Shown here piece by piece: positions 36,525-45,174 of a stretch of DNA of 52,687 nt; position 1 is the first letter of the stretch; every line of letters begins with the position of its first letter. A program made the translations under genes and the position numbers. The stretch is from Streptomyces sp. SID8352. Its GTDB lineage: Bacteria > Actinomycetota > Actinomycetes > Streptomycetales > Streptomycetaceae. The notes under the pieces are model-generated. The model saw only the letters and a program-made list of their open reading frames with translations, ran no database searches and had not been told where the DNA came from. The stretch is from positions 14,993-67,679 of the forward strand of contig NZ_WWGX01000042.1 of assembly GCF_009862265.1 (NCBI RefSeq). Direction: 5' to 3'.

Positions 36525-37517
36525 TCACCACCGGCCCGGGGCGCTGCCGGTGAGCGGCTCCGAGGGGGTGCCGTCGACACCGGTGGGCACCTCGCCGGTG
36601 AGCATCACGCGGTGCATGATCCTGGGGTGGCCGAGGCGGGCGGCGTCGGCCGGGGCGAGGTGGATGGTGGCCCGGTTGTCCCAGAAGGCGACGCTGCCCG
36701 GCTCCCAGCGGAAGCGGACGGTGTACTCGGGGCGGGTGGCCTGCTCCAGCAGCATCTCCAGTACCGCCGTGCTCTCCGGGCGGGTCAGCCCGGTGATCCG
36801 CTCGACGTAGTAGCCGTTGACGAACAGCAGCCGCTCACCGGTGACCGGGTGGACGCGGACCAGCGGGTGCACGGTCGCGACCTGGTGGTCGAGCAGGTGG
36901 CGGGCGTAGGCGTCGTCACCGGGCCGGGGCCGGTAGCCGACGCCGAGGCGGTGTTCGGCGCGCAGCCCGTCCACGAACGCGCGCACCGGGGCGGAGAGTC
37001 CGGCGTAGGCGGCGGCGAGACTGGCCCAGGTGGTGTCGCCCCCGTAGGGCGGGACGGCCTCGGCGCGCAGGACGGTGGCGGCGGGCGGGTCGACGCGGGC
37101 GCCGTGGTCGCAGTGCCAGCCGCGCAGCAGGGTGTGGCGGCGGCGGTCCAGCCACTCGTCGTGGTCCATGCCGAAGCGCCCGCCCAGTTCCAGCCGGTCG
37201 GCGGTGGTCTCGACCTCCGGGACGTCCGCGGGGGAGGCGCCGCCGCGCCGGGGCGGCACGACGGGCCGCCCGAAACGGCGGGCGAAGGCGACGTGCCCGG
37301 CGTGGTCCAGCCGCTGGCCGCGGAAGAAGACCACCTTCCAGCGGTGCACCGCCGCCTCGATGACCGCGACCCGCTCCCGGCTCAGCTCCTCCGTCAGGTC
37401 GACGCCGGTGATCTCGGCGCCGATGTGCCCGGCGGCCGGTTCGATCCCGACGCCCGCGTCCCGGGCCGCCGCTCGCTCCGCCGCCGCCCGCTCGTCCCTC
37501 GTCCCGTCCGTCGTCAT
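36525..37517 (-). CDS. TauD/TfdA-family Fe(II)/2-oxoglutarate dioxygenase
   Basis: A 330-residue dioxygenase. The facial triad is His135-x-Asp137 (in RGWHCDHG) and His302 (in PRIMHRVML). FWDNRATIHLAPAD (about 278-291), typical of the family, places Arg and Asn near the 2-oxoglutarate site. The N-terminal GAEITGVDLTEEL and WKVVFFRGQRL are standard TauD features. The reaction would be hydroxylation of a small substrate coupled to 2-oxoglutarate decarboxylation. No sulfonate or taurine uptake genes are nearby, so the substrate is open. The ATG at 37517 has GGAG upstream. Confidence 0.87.
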   Translation of the reverse strand: MTTDGTRDERAAAERAAARDAGVGIEPAAGHIGAEITGVDLTEELSRERVAVIEAAVHRWKVVFFRGQRLDHAGHVAFARRFGRPVVPPRRGGASPADVPEVETTADRLELGGRFGMDHDEWLDRRRHTLLRGWHCDHGARVDPPAATVLRAEAVPPYGGDTTWASLAAAYAGLSAPVRAFVDGLRAEHRLGVGYRPRPGDDAYARHLLDHQVATVHPLVRVHPVTGERLLFVNGYYVERITGLTRPESTAVLEMLLEQATRPEYTVRFRWEPGSVAFWDNRATIHLAPADAARLGHPRIMHRVMLTGEVPTGVDGTPSEPLTGSAPGRW

Positions 37518-37756
37518 GCGCGCTCCGTCTCCGTCGTGCCTCGTGGTGGCCCGTCGTACGCCGTCGTGTTCCGCCGTGCGTCGTGGTCCTCGCCCGCGCC
37601 GCGGGGCTCCCGTACGGCGGCGCGGCTCCCGGAGATCGTGGCAGTCCGCGCCGCGCGGGGCGAGTGGGCCCGGGACGGCGGGGCGGGATCCGGACGCGCC
37701 GGGGCACGGGAGGAGGGCGGAGGCTGCACGTCCGAAGTGGGCCCGGCGGGCGCGGA

Positions 37757-40126
37757 TCAGTCGTCGGCGAGGGGCTGTTCGGCCCAGATGGTCTTGCCGT
37801 CCGCGGTCTGGCGGCTGCCCCAGCGCCGGGTGAGCTGGGCCACCAGCAGCAGGCCCCGGCCTCCCTCGTCGAGCGCCTGGGCACGGCGCAGATGCGGGGA
37901 GGTGGAACTGGCGTCGGAGACCTCGCAGATGAGCGCGCGGTCGCGGATCAGGCGCAGCTGGATCGGCGGTTCGCCGTAGCGGATGGCGTTGGTGACGAGT
38001 TCGCTGACGACCAGTTCGGTGACGAACGCCTCCTCCTCCAGGCCCCACCGGCCGAGCCGTTCGATGACGGAACTCCTGATCCCGGCGACGCTCGCGGGGT
38101 CCGCGGGGACGTCCCAGGTGGCGACCCGGTCCGGGCCCAGAGCGCGGGTGCGGGCCAGCAGCAGGGCCACGTCGTCGACGCGCTCCTTCGGCATCACCCG
38201 CTCCAGCACGCGGTCGCACAGGGCGTCGAGCGGCTCCTCGGGGGCGCTCAGGGCGCGGCGGAGGGCCTCGGCGGCGCCGGCCGGGTCGCGGTCGCGGCCC
38301 TCGATGAGGCCGTCGGTGTAGAGGGCGACGACGCTGCCCTCGGGCAGTTCCACCTCGGCCGCCTCGAAGGGCTGACCGCCGACGCCGAGCGGCGGCCCGG
38401 CGGTCACCGGGAGGAACCGGCAGGTCCCGTCGGGCAGGACCACGGCGGGCGGCGGGTGGCCCGCGGCGGCCAGGGCGAGTCGGCGGGAGACCGGGTCGTA
38501 GACGGCGTAGAGGCAGGTGGCACCGGTCTCCGCCACCCCCTCGACGCCGTCCTCACTGCCGTCCGAGGCGGCGAGGTGGGTGACGAGGTCGTCCAGGTGG
38601 GTGAGGAGTTCGTCGGGCGGGAGGTCGACGTCGGCGAGGGTGCGGACGGCGGTGCACAGGCGGCCCATGGTGGCCGAGGAGGGGATGCCGTGGCCAACGA
38701 CGTCGCCGACGACCAGGGCGACCCGGCTGCCGGAGAGCGGGATCACGTCGAACCAGTCGCCGCCGATGCCGGCCGCGGAGACGGACGGCAGATAGCGGTG
38801 CGCCACCTCGACGGCGGCCTGTCCCGGCAGGCCGCGCGGCAGCAGGCTGTGCTGGAGGGCGAGGGCGGTGGCGCGCTCACGGGCGAAGCGGCGGGCGTTG
38901 TCGACACAGACGGCCGCCCGGCTGGCGAGTTCCTCCGCGAGCGCCGTGTCGTCCTGGTCGTACGGGTCCTGGGGACCGCCGGCCACCAGCACCACGACGC
39001 CGAGGATGGTGCCGCGGGCCCGCAGCGGCACGGCCAGGACGGAGCGGACCCGGTCCGGCGGGGCGCCCGTCCCGCTCTCGCGCAGCCACCGGCCGACACC
39101 GGGGTCGCCGGGCCCGGCGAGCACCGCGCGGCCCTCGCGCAGGGCCCGGGCGGGAGGGGTGCCGGGCGGGTAGTGGCCGGAGCGGCCGAGGGGGACGATG
39201 AGGCCGGCGGCGCTCCCGGCGGCACCGTGCGCCATCCGGCGCAGGGGGTGCTCCCTCTCCGGGGCGGTCCGCTCGGCCCGGTCGTCGACGCCGAGGACCC
39301 AGTCGAGCAGGTCGACGACGGCGGCCCCGGCGAAGCGCGGCACGAGCGCGTCGATCAGCTCGTCGGCGGTGCGCCCCACGTCCAGGGTGGTGCCGAGGGT
39401 GCGCGCGGCCTCGTTCAGGGCGCTGAGCCGGACGCGGGCCCGGTGCTGGGCGGTGCTGTCGAAGGCGGCGACGGCGACGGCCCTGACCCCGCCGGAGGCG
39501 TCGCGCACCGGCCACATCTCGATGGTGCGGGCCTCGGGGCGGTCCGCGGGGCCTCCGGCGACGCTCTCGAAGCTGACGGCGCGGCCGGTCTCGGCGACCT
39601 CGCGCAGTTGCCGGGCGATGCCGAAGCGGTCGGTGGGCACGTCCCGCATGGTGTCCGGGAGGTACCGGCCGCGAAGCGCCTCCTCGGTGGTGTCCATGGT
39701 GCGGCAGGTGACGGTGTTGGCGAGCAGGAAGCGCTGCCGGTCGTCGAAGACGGACATGGAGACGGGAGCCTGCTGGAAGGCGAGACCCCGCAGGGCCGAC
39801 GGGTCGTCGGGCTGCTCGGCGGTCACCACGTATCCGGCGTGCTCACCGCCGTCCCCGCCGTCGCCGTCCGCGGTGAGCAGGCGGCAGGCGCGCAGCGGCA
39901 GCGCCACGGCGGTGCCGTTCCGGTGCCTGATCACCACGACACCGGAGAGCGCGGCCAGGACGCCGGGGGCCGGGGCCTCGGCCAGCAGGTCCCGGACCTG
40001 CCGCCCGACCGCCTCCCCGGCCGTGTAGCCGGTCAGCCGCCGCGCGCCCTCGCTCCATCCCGTCACGCCGCCGTGGCGGTCCACGGTCGCGACGGCCGGG
40101 GCATACTCCATGCCGTCCAGGATCAT
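37757..40126 (-). CDS. SpoIIE-type PP2C phosphatase with PAS, GAF and HATPase domains
   Basis: A 789-residue cytosolic signalling protein. In order: a PAS domain (about 5-90), a second PAS (about 115-225, QQAPVSMSVFDDRQRFLLANTVTC), a GAF domain (about 240-405), a SpoIIE PP2C phosphatase (about 420-640: GIGGDWFDVIPLSG, VALVVGDVVGHG, ALYTDGLIEGRDRD, VDDVALLLAR), and a C-terminal anti-sigma-type HATPase (about 655-785: VVSELVTNAIRYG, GGRGLLLVAQLTRRWGSR). Such proteins set the phosphorylation of anti-anti-sigma factors in partner-switch control of SigB-type sigma factors. A sigma factor of that class lies 3.5 kb away. The ATG at 40126 has no strong ribosome binding site. Confidence 0.9.
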   Translation of the reverse strand: MILDGMEYAPAVATVDRHGGVTGWSEGARRLTGYTAGEAVGRQVRDLLAEAPAPGVLAALSGVVVIRHRNGTAVALPLRACRLLTADGDGGDGGEHAGYVVTAEQPDDPSALRGLAFQQAPVSMSVFDDRQRFLLANTVTCRTMDTTEEALRGRYLPDTMRDVPTDRFGIARQLREVAETGRAVSFESVAGGPADRPEARTIEMWPVRDASGGVRAVAVAAFDSTAQHRARVRLSALNEAARTLGTTLDVGRTADELIDALVPRFAGAAVVDLLDWVLGVDDRAERTAPEREHPLRRMAHGAAGSAAGLIVPLGRSGHYPPGTPPARALREGRAVLAGPGDPGVGRWLRESGTGAPPDRVRSVLAVPLRARGTILGVVVLVAGGPQDPYDQDDTALAEELASRAAVCVDNARRFARERATALALQHSLLPRGLPGQAAVEVAHRYLPSVSAAGIGGDWFDVIPLSGSRVALVVGDVVGHGIPSSATMGRLCTAVRTLADVDLPPDELLTHLDDLVTHLAASDGSEDGVEGVAETGATCLYAVYDPVSRRLALAAAGHPPPAVVLPDGTCRFLPVTAGPPLGVGGQPFEAAEVELPEGSVVALYTDGLIEGRDRDPAGAAEALRRALSAPEEPLDALCDRVLERVMPKERVDDVALLLARTRALGPDRVATWDVPADPASVAGIRSSVIERLGRWGLEEEAFVTELVVSELVTNAIRYGEPPIQLRLIRDRALICEVSDASSTSPHLRRAQALDEGGRGLLLVAQLTRRWGSRQTADGKTIWAEQPLADD

Positions 40127-40467
40127 CCGTACGCGGCCCGCTATCAACCGGGGTGCGCCGCATGGTGTGCGCCGGGGGCGGAAGCGGTCGCGGACCGGGG
40201 TCCCGGGGACGCGCCTCGGCGCGCTCCGGTTCCGGCGCACCCGGCGGAGCACCGCGCAACGGCGGACGGCCCGCCGGATCCCCGCCGGAGGCCCCACTGC
40301 CCGGGGGCGGGGGAAACCACGGCTCCGGGCGGGGCCGGGCGGCCATGCTCCGGGCGAAGGGCCGGCATGAGGGCATGTGGGGCACCGCGGGGGCCCTCGG
40401 ACGCCGTTCAGGCGAACCTGTGGGGCAACGGGCGTGACGGCGGCCCCGCGGGTCGAGAACTGACCCC
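40127..40467. other. Gene-free interval between phosphatase and ligase genes
   Basis: A 341-bp divergent promoter region. No supported gene is present; the frames here are Gly/Arg/Pro-rich without ribosome binding sites. I see no distinct operator or promoter motif. Confidence 0.5.
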
Positions 40468-41448
40468 GTGGAGCTGCCCCAGATCCCTCCGATGCTCGCC
40501 ACTCCGGGCTCTCTGCCGCCCGCCCGGCAGGACGCCCGCTGGGCCTACGAGACCAAGCAGGACGGACAGCGGGCCGTGGTCAGCCTGCCCGGCGACGGCA
40601 CGGTGCTGCTGCGGGCCCGGTCCGGCCGGGACATCACCGCCGCCTACCCGGAACTGGCGGCCCTGGGCACCGCGCTCGGCTCCACGCCGGCCGTGCTGGA
40701 CGGGGAGGTGCTGGCCCTGGACGCGGAGGGCCGGGCCGACTTCCAGCTCCTCCAGTCCCGGATGGGGCTCGCCGACTCCCCCGGCCTGGCGGCGCGCCGG
40801 GCGGCGCGGACCCCCGTGCACCTGGTGCTGTTCGACCTGTTGCACCTGGGCGACCGCTCCCTGCTCCCCCTCTCCTACACCCGCCGCCGGGGCCGTCTGG
40901 AGGAGCTGGGGCTGAGCGGCCCGGCCTGGTCGACACCCGGCGCGGTGGTCGGCCACGGCGCCGAGGCCCTCCGGGCCACCCGGGAGCACGGACTGGAGGG
41001 GCTGGTGTGCAAGCGGCTGGACTCGGTGTACGAGCCCGGGGTGCGCTCCCGGGCCTGGATCAAGATCCGGAACCTGCGCACCGAGGACGTGGTGGTCGGC
41101 GGCTGGCTCCCCGGCAGGGGCAGGCTGGGCGGGCTCCCGGGCGCCCTCCTGGTCGGCCAGCGCGCCGCCGGGTCGCTGCGCTGGGTGGGCGGGGTCGGCA
41201 CCGGCTGGAGCGAGGCCGAGCGCGAAGAGCTGGCCGGGCTGCTGCGGGCCGCCGCGTCCGACGAGTGCCCCTTCGACCCCGTGCCCGCCGTGGCGGAGGC
41301 ACGCTGGGTGGTCCCCCGGCTGGTCGGCGAGGTCCGCTACAGCACCCGCACCCGGGACGGGATGCTGCGCCAGCCCTCCTGGGTGCGGCTCCGCCCGGAC
41401 CTGACCCCGGAGGAGTCCTCGGCCTACCTGCCCGACGGCACCGCCTGA
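40468..41448 (+). CDS. ATP-dependent DNA ligase, LigD-ligase-domain type
   Basis: A 326-residue stand-alone ligase. The adenylation Lys is Lys30 in motif I (ETKQDGQR). Motif III is in HLVLFDLLHL, motif IV in GLEGLVCKRLDSVYEPGVRSRAWIKIR (with the Lys of motif V at WIKIRN). The oligonucleotide-binding domain follows from about residue 205, with SYTRRR-type features and a conserved WVRLRPDLTPEE end as in LigD ligase modules. No polymerase or nuclease domain is attached and no ku gene is in the window, so a non-homologous end joining role is only inferred. GTG at 40468. Confidence 0.88.
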   Translation: MELPQIPPMLATPGSLPPARQDARWAYETKQDGQRAVVSLPGDGTVLLRARSGRDITAAYPELAALGTALGSTPAVLDGEVLALDAEGRADFQLLQSRMGLADSPGLAARRAARTPVHLVLFDLLHLGDRSLLPLSYTRRRGRLEELGLSGPAWSTPGAVVGHGAEALRATREHGLEGLVCKRLDSVYEPGVRSRAWIKIRNLRTEDVVVGGWLPGRGRLGGLPGALLVGQRAAGSLRWVGGVGTGWSEAEREELAGLLRAAASDECPFDPVPAVAEARWVVPRLVGEVRYSTRTRDGMLRQPSWVRLRPDLTPEESSAYLPDGTA

Positions 41449-41765
41449 CCGTCCGGATAGGGCCGGGCCCGGGGCGGGCCGGGCCTTCCGGGGCAACCGC
41501 CGTGTGCCAAGGGCCCGTTCGGCGCACCCGGCCGCGCACGGAGGTCCGCGTACGGCGACAGCGGGTGCGACGGGCGCGCCCCCCGACGCGTGGTGCCGCA
41601 TCTCCCGGAGCAGGGCCCGAGGACCGCCCGCACCCCTCTCCGGACGCCCCCGGCGAAGGCGCCGCACCGCCGGAAGGGCCCTGCCCACAGGCTTTCTGAC
41701 GGACCGTGGGGCAAACGGGGGAACCGGGGGGACCGGGAGCCCCGCGGGGGCACTATCGTGTCGGC
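41449..41765. other. Gene-free interval before hemC
   Basis: A 317-bp interval. It opens with the hairpin at 41466-41485 and ends with the hemC leader. No supported gene is present. CACTATCGT at 41751-41759 is a possible -10 area just before the hemC start, which would give a very short leader. Confidence 0.45.
41466..41485. terminator. Possible terminator of the ligase gene
   Basis: GGCCCGG (41466-41472) pairs with CCGGGCC (41479-41485) over a 6-base loop, 17 bp past the ligase stop. The stem is short but fully GC. Similar runs are common in this DNA, so confidence is modest. Confidence 0.4.
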
Positions 41766-42701
41766 ATGTCCGCGCCCGAGCTGATCCGCGTCGTCTCCCG
41801 TGACTCCCCCATGGCCCTCGCTCAAGTGGAGCGCGTACGGGCGGGGTTGGCGTCCCTCCATCCAGGTGTGCGCACCGAGGTCGTCCCGGTGCGCACCACC
41901 GGGGACAAGTGGCTCGGCGATCTGTCGCAGGTGGACGGCAAGGGGGCCTTCACCAAGGAGGTCGACGCCGCGCTACTCTCGGGCGAGGCCGACCTCGCGG
42001 TGCACTGCCTCAAGGACGTCCCCGCCGACCGGCCGCTCCCGGCGGGCACGGTGTTCGCCGCGTTCCTGGAGCGGGACGACGTCCGCGACGCCCTGGTGCA
42101 CCCGGGCGGGCTCACCCTGGACGCGCTCCCGGCCGGGACGCGCGTCGGCACCTCCTCGGTGCGCCGGGTCGCCCAACTGGCCGCCTCCCACCCCCGGCTG
42201 ACGTGCGTCCCGTTCCGGGGCAACGCCAACCGACGGCTCGCCAGGCTGGCCGCGGGCGAGGCGGACGCGCTGCTGCTCGCGGTGTCCGGGCTGGAGCGCA
42301 TCGGCCGACCGGACGTGGTCAGCGAGGTCCTGTCGACGGAGACGATGATGCCGCCGATCGGCGCGGGCATCCTCGCCCTCCAGTGCCGGGAGGGCGACGA
42401 CGCCCTGATCGACGCGGTCAGCGGCCTCGGCCACCCGGACACCCATCGCGAGGCCACGGCGGAGCGCATGTTCCTGCACGTCCTCCAGGGGCACTGCAAC
42501 AGCCCCGTCGCCGGTTTCGCCCGGGTGGACCGGAGCGGCGAACTCTCGCTGCGAGCCTGCGTGTTCACTCCGGACGGCAAGGTCCGGCTGAACGCCCACG
42601 AGTGGGCCGGGCGGCTCGACCCGGCGACGCTGGGCACCTCGGTCGCGGTGGCCCTGCTGCGCCAGGGCGCGCGCGAGCTGATCGACGGCATCGGGCACTG
42701 A
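41766..42701 (+). CDS. hemC: Hydroxymethylbilane synthase (porphobilinogen deaminase), stand-alone paralogue
   Basis: A 311-residue HemC. It polymerises four porphobilinogens on a dipyrromethane cofactor bound to Cys244 (in [13 protein letters not shown]). Other family segments are [54 protein letters not shown] and [27 protein letters not shown] replaces the usual RGNVxTRLxKL, and the expected S-L-R-R is SVRR, so this is a divergent branch. No hemA, hemB or hemD lies nearby, so it is probably a second hemC copy in addition to the main haem operon. ATG at 41766. The stop is 18 bp from a convergent gene. Confidence 0.88.
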   Translation: MSAPELIRVVSRDSPMALAQVERVRAGLASLHPGVRTEVVPVRTTGDKWLGDLSQVDGKGAFTKEVDAALLSGEADLAVHCLKDVPADRPLPAGTVFAAFLERDDVRDALVHPGGLTLDALPAGTRVGTSSVRRVAQLAASHPRLTCVPFRGNANRRLARLAAGEADALLLAVSGLERIGRPDVVSEVLSTETMMPPIGAGILALQCREGDDALIDAVSGLGHPDTHREATAERMFLHVLQGHCNSPVAGFARVDRSGELSLRACVFTPDGKVRLNAHEWAGRLDPATLGTSVAVALLRQGARELIDGIGH

Positions 42702-42719
42702 GGCGCGGGCGGCCCGGGA

Positions 42720-43244
42720 TCAGGCGGTGCCCTCCTCCGCCTGGTCCCGCAGGAAGGCGCTCACCTGGTGGGCCAGCCCGTCGTCCCGTCCGGCCGCCGC
42801 CGGGGCGCCGGCGGTCCGCTCGGCCAGCCCGAGGCCCCCGGCCCACAGCCGGCGCCCGGTCCACTCCTCCTCGACCCGCAGTTGCACCTGGACGTCCACC
42901 TGTCCGAGACTCCGCTCCGGAGCGGCCGCGTAGAGCACGGCGGTGGCCCGGCGCAGCGGGTACACGTCGAAGCCCTCGATGAACTGGCAGTTGCGCCAGT
43001 CCAGGAAGGCGCTCTCGCCGTCGGGGCCGACCCGCACGTCGATCTGGCCGTCCTCCAACTGGACGCCGAGGTGCCGGCCGCCCCGGTTCTCGACGGTCAC
43101 ACGGACGCTGAAGTACGTGAGCCCCTCGGCCGCGTCGTCGCGCCCGCGCGGCGGCTCGGCCGGTTCCAGGCGGTGGACGCGGACCCGCAGACCGGCGTGC
43201 TCGCCGTACTCGTGCCAGTCCCCGACCACGTTCGGCTCGTACAC
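42720..43244 (-). CDS. Hypothetical protein, 174 aa, beta-rich
   Basis: A soluble protein starting MYEPNVVGDWHEYGEHAGLRVRVHRLEPAEPP. It has alternating strands (LTYFSVRVTVENRGGRHLGVQLEDGQIDVRVG, then QVDVQVQLRVEEEWTGRRLWAGG), the look of an immunoglobulin-like or DUF4352-like beta sandwich but without a lipobox or signal peptide. I cannot name it. GTG at 43244. It converges on hemC with 18 bp and is divergent from the sigma-factor region. Confidence 0.7.
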   Translation of the reverse strand: MYEPNVVGDWHEYGEHAGLRVRVHRLEPAEPPRGRDDAAEGLTYFSVRVTVENRGGRHLGVQLEDGQIDVRVGPDGESAFLDWRNCQFIEGFDVYPLRRATAVLYAAAPERSLGQVDVQVQLRVEEEWTGRRLWAGGLGLAERTAGAPAAAGRDDGLAHQVSAFLRDQAEEGTA

Positions 43245-43625
43245 AGTGCACCTCTCGCCCTCTCAGGGCTGCTTCCTATCCGTGTGCTCAGCGCACTGTC
43301 AAATGGGTGGAACGCACCGTGGCCAGGGCCTTCACCCCGGCCGGCCGGTGATCAAGCGCTGCCCAGGAACTATCCCCCGGGCGCCGCCGCGACGATCACG
43401 CGGAGCGTGCCGCACATCACGTTCCGCACCCCGGATGCCGCATGTCGCCCATGAGGTGATTTGTTTTGGAATCGGCATGTCCGGGAAAGCCCCTCACAGT
43501 GCTTCGGACAGGAGGCACGCCCGTGGGAGCCCGTGTGCCGGGACCCGGTGTCCTCCAGAGGTCCGATCCCCCCGCGCCCCATGGTGTCCCGTCCATCCGG
43601 CACCCCGCCGAGGGAGGTGCGCACC
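43245..43625. promoter_or_regulatory. Upstream region of the sigma-factor gene
   Basis: A 381-bp gene-free stretch, locally AT-richer at 43445-43490. It holds the GTTT-N16-GGGAAA candidate promoter (43463-43488) about 138 bp before the chosen ATG. Alternative in-frame starts of the sigma gene upstream of 43626 lack a ribosome binding site. Confidence 0.5.
43463..43488 (+). promoter_or_regulatory. SigB-type promoter candidate
   Basis: GTTT (43463-43466) and GGGAAA (43483-43488) are 16 bases apart, near the SigB-class pattern GTTT-N12..16-GGGWAW. It points at the sigma gene and would fit autoregulation, as is common for this class. Confidence 0.4.
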
Positions 43626-44417
43626 ATGCGTATCGCCGGCAGAAACAAGCCCCATCCGCACGACGACGCGCCCGACACGGCGGCGGCGTTCGCCCGCCTC
43701 GCCGCCCTGCCCGACGGACCCGAGCGCACGGCGCTGCGGGACGAGCTGATCCGGCTCTGGCTGCCCATGGCCGAGCGGATCGCCGTCCGCTTCCGGGGGC
43801 GCGGCGAGGGTCTGGACGATCTCTACCAGGTGGCGGCGCTCGGCCTGGTCAAGGCCGTCGACCACTACGACCCCGCGCGCGGCCATGCCTTCGAGGCGTA
43901 CGCGGTGCCCACCGTGACCGGTGAGATCAAGCGGCACTTCCGCGACCACATGTGGACGCTGCACGTCCCGCGCCGTGTCCAGGACCTCCGCAACCGGGTG
44001 CGGCGGGCGGCGAAGGAGCTGGCCCAGACGACCCCGGGCCGGGCGCCCACGGTCGAGGAGATCGCCGAGCAGGCCCGGCTCACCCCGGACGAGGTGCGCG
44101 CCGGCATGGAGGCCCTGGAGTGCTTCACGGCGCTGTCCCTGGAGGCGGAGATGCCGGGGACCGACGGGTACGCGCTCGGGGACTCGCTCGGCGGCCCGGA
44201 CCCGGCGTTCGACACCGTCGTCGACCGGGTGGCCGTCCGGCCCTGTCTCCAGGCACTGCCCGAGCGCGAGCGGACCATCATCTACCTGCGGTTCTTCCGG
44301 GGCATGACGCAGAGCGGGATAGCCCAGCAGCTCGGCATCTCCCAGATGCACGTCTCACGGCTGCTGAGCGGCTGCTTCGACCGGATACGCGAGGAGATCC
44401 TCGCCGAGACCGGCTGA
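43626..44417 (+). CDS. RNA polymerase sigma factor, SigB/SigF family
   Basis: A 263-residue sigma-70 group 3 factor. Region 2 covers about residues 40-105 (RLWLPMAERIAVRFRGRGEGLDDLYQVAALGLVKAVDHYDPARGHAFEAYAVPTVTGEIKRHFRDH). Region 3 covers about 115-180 (VPRRVQDLRNRV, APTVEEIAEQARLTPDEV), and region 4 about 205-260 (LPERERTIIYLRFFRGMTQSGIAQQLGISQMHVSRLLS). This is the stress/sporulation type controlled by anti-sigma/anti-anti-sigma pairs; none is directly adjacent. The ATG at 43626 has GGGAGG 8-9 bases upstream. Confidence 0.93.
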   Translation: MRIAGRNKPHPHDDAPDTAAAFARLAALPDGPERTALRDELIRLWLPMAERIAVRFRGRGEGLDDLYQVAALGLVKAVDHYDPARGHAFEAYAVPTVTGEIKRHFRDHMWTLHVPRRVQDLRNRVRRAAKELAQTTPGRAPTVEEIAEQARLTPDEVRAGMEALECFTALSLEAEMPGTDGYALGDSLGGPDPAFDTVVDRVAVRPCLQALPERERTIIYLRFFRGMTQSGIAQQLGISQMHVSRLLSGCFDRIREEILAETG

Positions 44418-44626
44418 GCCCGGCGGCGGAACGCCCTGTCGAGCCCGAGTGGGCCCGGCGAACCCCGCGACGCCCGGAAGCCTCGCCCGCCCCCGGCCCC
44501 CCGACCCCCGGCCTCCTGTTCCGGCGGACGGCGAGGGGCGCCGGTGATCCCCCGGACGACGGCAGGGGTCCGGCACGCGGCGGGACCCCCGGTGCGGCCG
44601 TGCCCCCGGGCCCGCGGCCGTCCGGG

Positions 44627-44950
44627 TCAGCGCCGGTGGACGGGGACGCCCGGAACGCGGGCCGGGGCGTGGCGGTCGAGGGCGTCCTCCAGGCTGACCC
44701 GGATCTCGCGCGGCATCACTCCGCTGCGCCCCCAGATGAGTATCGATTCCGCGACGTTGCGCAGTTTGATGTTCGTATGCTGGGAAACTTCCTTCAGTAC
44801 GACCCACCCCTGGTCGGGCGCCATCCGGCCGAGTACGACGATCATTCCGATCGCCTGGTCGACCACGGCGTGCGAGACGACCGCCTCCTTGAGCTGCCGG
44901 ACCTGCTCCTGCAGTTCGAATATCTCCTGGGAGTCCCCGTCCGTCGCCAT
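44627..44950 (-). CDS. Short ANTAR-domain protein
   Basis: A 107-residue protein: an N-terminal acidic coiled-coil segment (QEIFELQEQVRQLKEAVVSH, about 8-27) followed by an ANTAR helical domain (about 28-80, AVVDQAIGMIVVLGRMAPDQGWVVLKEVSQHTNIKLRNVAESIL). No sensor domain is attached, so it may act with a separate partner or by dimerisation through the coiled coil. It would bind RNA to control termination. The ATG at 44950 has GGGGAGG upstream. It converges on the sigma-factor gene with 209 bp between stops. Confidence 0.85.
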   Translation of the reverse strand: MATDGDSQEIFELQEQVRQLKEAVVSHAVVDQAIGMIVVLGRMAPDQGWVVLKEVSQHTNIKLRNVAESILIWGRSGVMPREIRVSLEDALDRHAPARVPGVPVHRR

Positions 44951-45174
44951 GCTCACCTCCCCGTCCGGAGCGCCGCGCCGGCCCGCGGCGCGTGGAACCG
45001 CTCCGACTCCATGGTCACCACCGGCCGCCGCCGTCGCCACCGGGCCGCCCGGCGGATCACCGGTGCCGTTTCGGCGCGGCCCGCGGGGTACCCGGCCCGC
45101 GCCCCCCGCCGGACCGGCCGGCCACCGGCACGCGTCCGGTGGCGGCCGGTGGACGAGAGCAGGACGCCGCTGCC

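Noticed and set aside
37583..40915. 1110-codon plus-strand frame opposite the SpoIIE phosphatase gene
   Set aside because: Composition is Gly/Ala/Val/Asp-rich without domain motifs, as expected for the complement of a high-GC gene; the minus strand carries clear PAS, GAF, SpoIIE and HATPase motifs.
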